Source of the DNA: Solobacterium sp. UBA1789
Lineage (GTDB): Bacteria > Bacillota_I > Bacilli_A > Erysipelotrichales > Erysipelotrichaceae
DNA: 6,720 nt
Direction of reading: 5' to 3'
Assembly (NCBI GenBank): GCA_002314515.1
Contig: DCGB01000045.1
Coordinates: 1 to 6,720, forward strand
The notes under the pieces are model-generated. The model was not told the DNA's origin and did no database searches. It worked only from the letters and a program-made list of their open reading frames with translations. Positions 5,444 through 6,720 of this stretch are shown here, in pieces; the stretch's first letter is position 1; every line of letters starts with the position of its first letter. The translations under genes and the position numbers were made by a program.

Positions 5444-6007
5444 ATGAACGTATACGACTTTGACAAAACCATCTACAAAAACGACTCAAGTGTCGACTTT
5501 ATCATCTTCCTCTATACCAGAAAACCCTATCTCTTGTTCACAAGAGGCCTCCAAACCCTCTTTTTTGCCATCCTCTATGGACTAAAAATCATTCCCAAAG
5601 AATCTGCCAAAGTCAATTTCTTTGCCATCCTCAAAAACTTTGACAACAAAGAAGATATGGTCAAAGAATTCTGGGATAAACATCAAAATGGCATCAAAGA
5701 CTTTTATTATAAAAATAAAAAAGAAGATGATCTCATCATCTCCGCCTCACCCTATTTTCTAATCAGTGAAATCTGCAATAGACTAAATGTAAAATGTATG
5801 GCCACTCCTCTTGACCTGCAGACAGTCAGATACCAGGGCAAAAACTGCCACGGCAAAGAAAAAGTTCAACGCTTCTATGAACTATATCCCAATGGTCGTA
5901 TTGAAGAATTCTATTCCGATTCCTACCATGATCAGCCACTGGCTGAAATAGCCAAAGAAGCCTATATGGTCAAAGGAAATCAAATCAGTAAATGGAAATT
6001 CAAATAA
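5444..6007 (+). CDS. HAD-IB family phosphatase (SerB/PgpC-like)
   Basis: 187 residues. HAD phosphatases hydrolyse phosphomonoesters through an aspartyl-phosphate. Motif I is YDFDKT (4-9), with nucleophile Asp5 and acid Asp7. Motif II is IISASP (98-103). The motif III lysine is probably Lys138 or Lys140 in CHGKEK. Motif IV is YSDSYHDQPL (157-166), with Mg-binding Asp159 and Asp163. The cap (about 18-85) begins with a hydrophobic, aromatic stretch (19-50), as in subfamily IB members acting on lipid-linked substrates such as phosphatidylglycerophosphate. That substrate is inference; a phosphoserine-like or other target is possible. No signal peptide. ATG at 5444 lacks a usable ribosome site (AAGG lies 13 bases away), and TATAAT ends 6 bases upstream, so the mRNA may be leaderless. 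Coding strand is very C-rich, as expected for a lagging-strand gene here. Confidence 0.85.
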   Translation: MNVYDFDKTIYKNDSSVDFIIFLYTRKPYLLFTRGLQTLFFAILYGLKIIPKESAKVNFFAILKNFDNKEDMVKEFWDKHQNGIKDFYYKNKKEDDLIISASPYFLISEICNRLNVKCMATPLDLQTVRYQGKNCHGKEKVQRFYELYPNGRIEEFYSDSYHDQPLAEIAKEAYMVKGNQISKWKFK

Positions 6008-6029
6008 GTCACAAAAGTGGCTTTTTTTT
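6006..6029 (+). terminator. Rho-independent terminator of the HAD gene
   Basis: AAGTCAC, loop AAAA, GTGGCTT with one T-G pair, followed by an unbroken T run to 6029. The stem begins within the TAA stop of the HAD gene, and the T run overlaps the stop codon of the convergent DUF1653 gene. Read on the minus strand the same hairpin is followed only by ATTTG, so it is probably weak in that direction. Confidence 0.85.
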
Positions 6030-6240
6030 AATCAATATATTCAAAACGTCTAAAAGACTTACCATCTCTTTCAACAGTTTCATTCCACATTGAAGCCGGT
6101 CTTACCCAAATACCCCTATCGCCATATAAAGCCTGATAAACAACCAGATCCTCCAGAGTCTCCGAATGCTTAGCAAGATATAATACCTGATATTCCTTGC
6201 CCTTAAAATGTCTATACTTTCCTATCTTTATCTCATCCAT
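6028..6240 (-). CDS. DUF1653 domain protein
   Basis: 70 residues from ATG at 6240. A longer reading from 6273 adds a hydrophobic MIIILIYRGWI, but the ribosome site AGGGG (6252-6248) lies 7 bases before 6240, and the DUF1653 domain begins right there (IKIGKYRHFKGKEY). Conserved features visible are GKYRHFKG (6-13), AKHSETLEDLVVYQALYGD (24-42), the RPASMWNETV loop (48-57) and the end FRRFEYI. These span essentially the whole protein, as is normal for this small single-domain family. DUF1653 has no established function, to my knowledge; it is a soluble beta-rich cytosolic domain. It has its own promoter-like site upstream and converges on the HAD gene, so it is probably a single-gene transcript. 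Confidence 0.88.
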   Translation of the reverse strand: MDEIKIGKYRHFKGKEYQVLYLAKHSETLEDLVVYQALYGDRGIWVRPASMWNETVERDGKSFRRFEYID

Positions 6241-6247
6241 AATCCAA

Positions 6248-6252
6248 CCCCT
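6248..6252 (-). promoter_or_regulatory. Ribosome binding site of the DUF1653 gene
   Basis: Minus strand AGGGG, 7 bases before ATG at 6240. It lies inside the longer reading from 6273, so it marks 6240 as the true start. Confidence 0.65.
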
Positions 6253-6265
6253 ATATATTAATATT

Positions 6266-6294
6266 ATTATCACTTACAATATAATTATGATCAA
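6266..6294 (-). promoter_or_regulatory. Promoter of the DUF1653 gene
   Basis: Minus strand: TTGATC (6294-6289, four of six), 17-base spacer, GATAAT (6271-6266, five of six). Predicted start near 6259 gives a leader of about 19 bases containing the AGGGG site. The -35 box lies within the first codons of the divergent lipoprotein gene, so the two promoters overlap. Confidence 0.5.
6275..6280 (+). promoter_or_regulatory. Possible -10 box for a leaderless lipoprotein mRNA
   Basis: TACAAT (five of six to consensus) ends 6 bases before ATG at 6287. The 46 bases between the two divergent start codons contain no G on this strand, so no Shine-Dalgarno sequence is possible there. No good -35 is seen. 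An alternative TATAAT at 6280-6285 is too close to the ATG to serve it. Confidence 0.4.
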
Positions 6295-6720
6295 AAGACT
6301 AGTAATATTATTATTTATCCTCTGTGCCTGTAGCCCCCAGACAAAACAGACAGTCACCACCGATAATCATCAATATGAAATAAACAATATGGCATCTGCC
6401 TATATTGCCTACTATAAAGACAACAAATATCTCTATTATGAAGACATTGAAATCAGCAATGAAATTCAATCAACCTTCTTTTATTATTATCTGGACTCCT
6501 CTATATATGAAAAACACTATTACTTTACAAATATCGAACAGGCCATTGAATATTTAAAAGAAAAAGCCAATAAAAATGAAAGATATTATCTTAATCCTCT
6601 TCTTTATCAGGAAAACTATCCTCTAGAAGAAACTGGTGAGTTATATTTCAAATACCAGGATGAACAGTGGTATCTTAAAGCTAGCTATAAAACTGAATAT
6701 CTGACAATTGAAGAATATCG
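6287..6720 (+). CDS. Tyrosine-rich putative lipoprotein, cut by window end
   Basis: At least 144 codons, open to the right edge, so the C-terminus is missing. Residues 1-15 (MIKRLVILLFILCAC) form a short lipoprotein signal: Lys3-Arg4, a hydrophobic core, and lipobox LCAC with cleavage before Cys15. The mature part is predicted to be anchored to the outer face of the membrane. It starts with a Ser/Thr/Gln-rich linker, then a domain with very many tyrosines (24 of 144 by my count, including YYY at 66-68). I recognise no family. Start chosen at ATG 6287 because the signal begins there. No ribosome site precedes it. Divergent from the DUF1653 gene by 46 bases. Confidence 0.8.
   Translation, partial: MIKRLVILLFILCACSPQTKQTVTTDNHQYEINNMASAYIAYYKDNKYLYYEDIEISNEIQSTFFYYYLDSSIYEKHYYFTNIEQAIEYLKEKANKNERYYLNPLLYQENYPLEETGELYFKYQDEQWYLKASYKTEYLTIEEY

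Noticed and set aside
1..6720. CRISPR arrays, tRNA or rRNA genes, insertion sequences, attachment sites
   Set aside because: No regularly spaced repeats, no tRNA-like or rRNA-like sequence, and no transposase or integrase frames were seen on either strand.

Overview
The window reads as chromosomal DNA of a low-GC Gram-positive bacterium. The clues are AT-rich genes, AGGAG-type ribosome sites on several genes, a Firmicutes-type MnmG, a DUF1653 protein, an AmhX-like amidohydrolase and double-glycine leader peptides. An anaerobic gut Firmicute such as an Erysipelotrichia-like lineage would fit, but that placement is inference. The + strand is strongly C-rich and G-poor across most of the window whichever way the genes point. 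The minus strand is therefore probably the leading strand, and most genes lie on it.

Left region (1-935, minus strand): three small genes in tandem encode peptides with double-glycine leaders ending [EK]EL[ED]KV[ANS]GG. The most upstream one (514-759) has no NTG start and appears to begin at ATT behind a good ribosome site. The second carries two zinc-ribbon-like CxxC pairs with identical spacing. The third has a cysteine-free polar core. No processing or export transporter lies in the window; transcription runs off the left edge, where one might be. Between this cluster and the next gene is a 44-codon open stretch in frame behind a stop codon.

Middle region (936-5405, minus strand): an M20D (AmhX-like) amidohydrolase and a RimJ-type GNAT acetyltransferase form one pair. 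Upstream of them, and separated by a terminator whose stem contains a stop codon, is a tightly overlapping operon: an Hpt-like protein lacking the phospho-accepting histidine, then mnmG (tRNA U34 modification), then an SGNH hydrolase.

Right region (5406-6720): a 38-bp symmetric divergent promoter drives the Hpt-like/mnmG operon one way and a HAD-IB phosphatase the other. The phosphatase gene ends in a rho-independent terminator against a convergent DUF1653 gene. A second divergent promoter region separates DUF1653 from a tyrosine-rich lipoprotein cut off by the window's right edge. Several genes here have a -10-like box 6-7 bases before the start codon and no Shine-Dalgarno sequence, which suggests leaderless mRNAs.

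The most unusual parts are the double-glycine peptide cassette and the symmetric, possibly leaderless divergent promoter.
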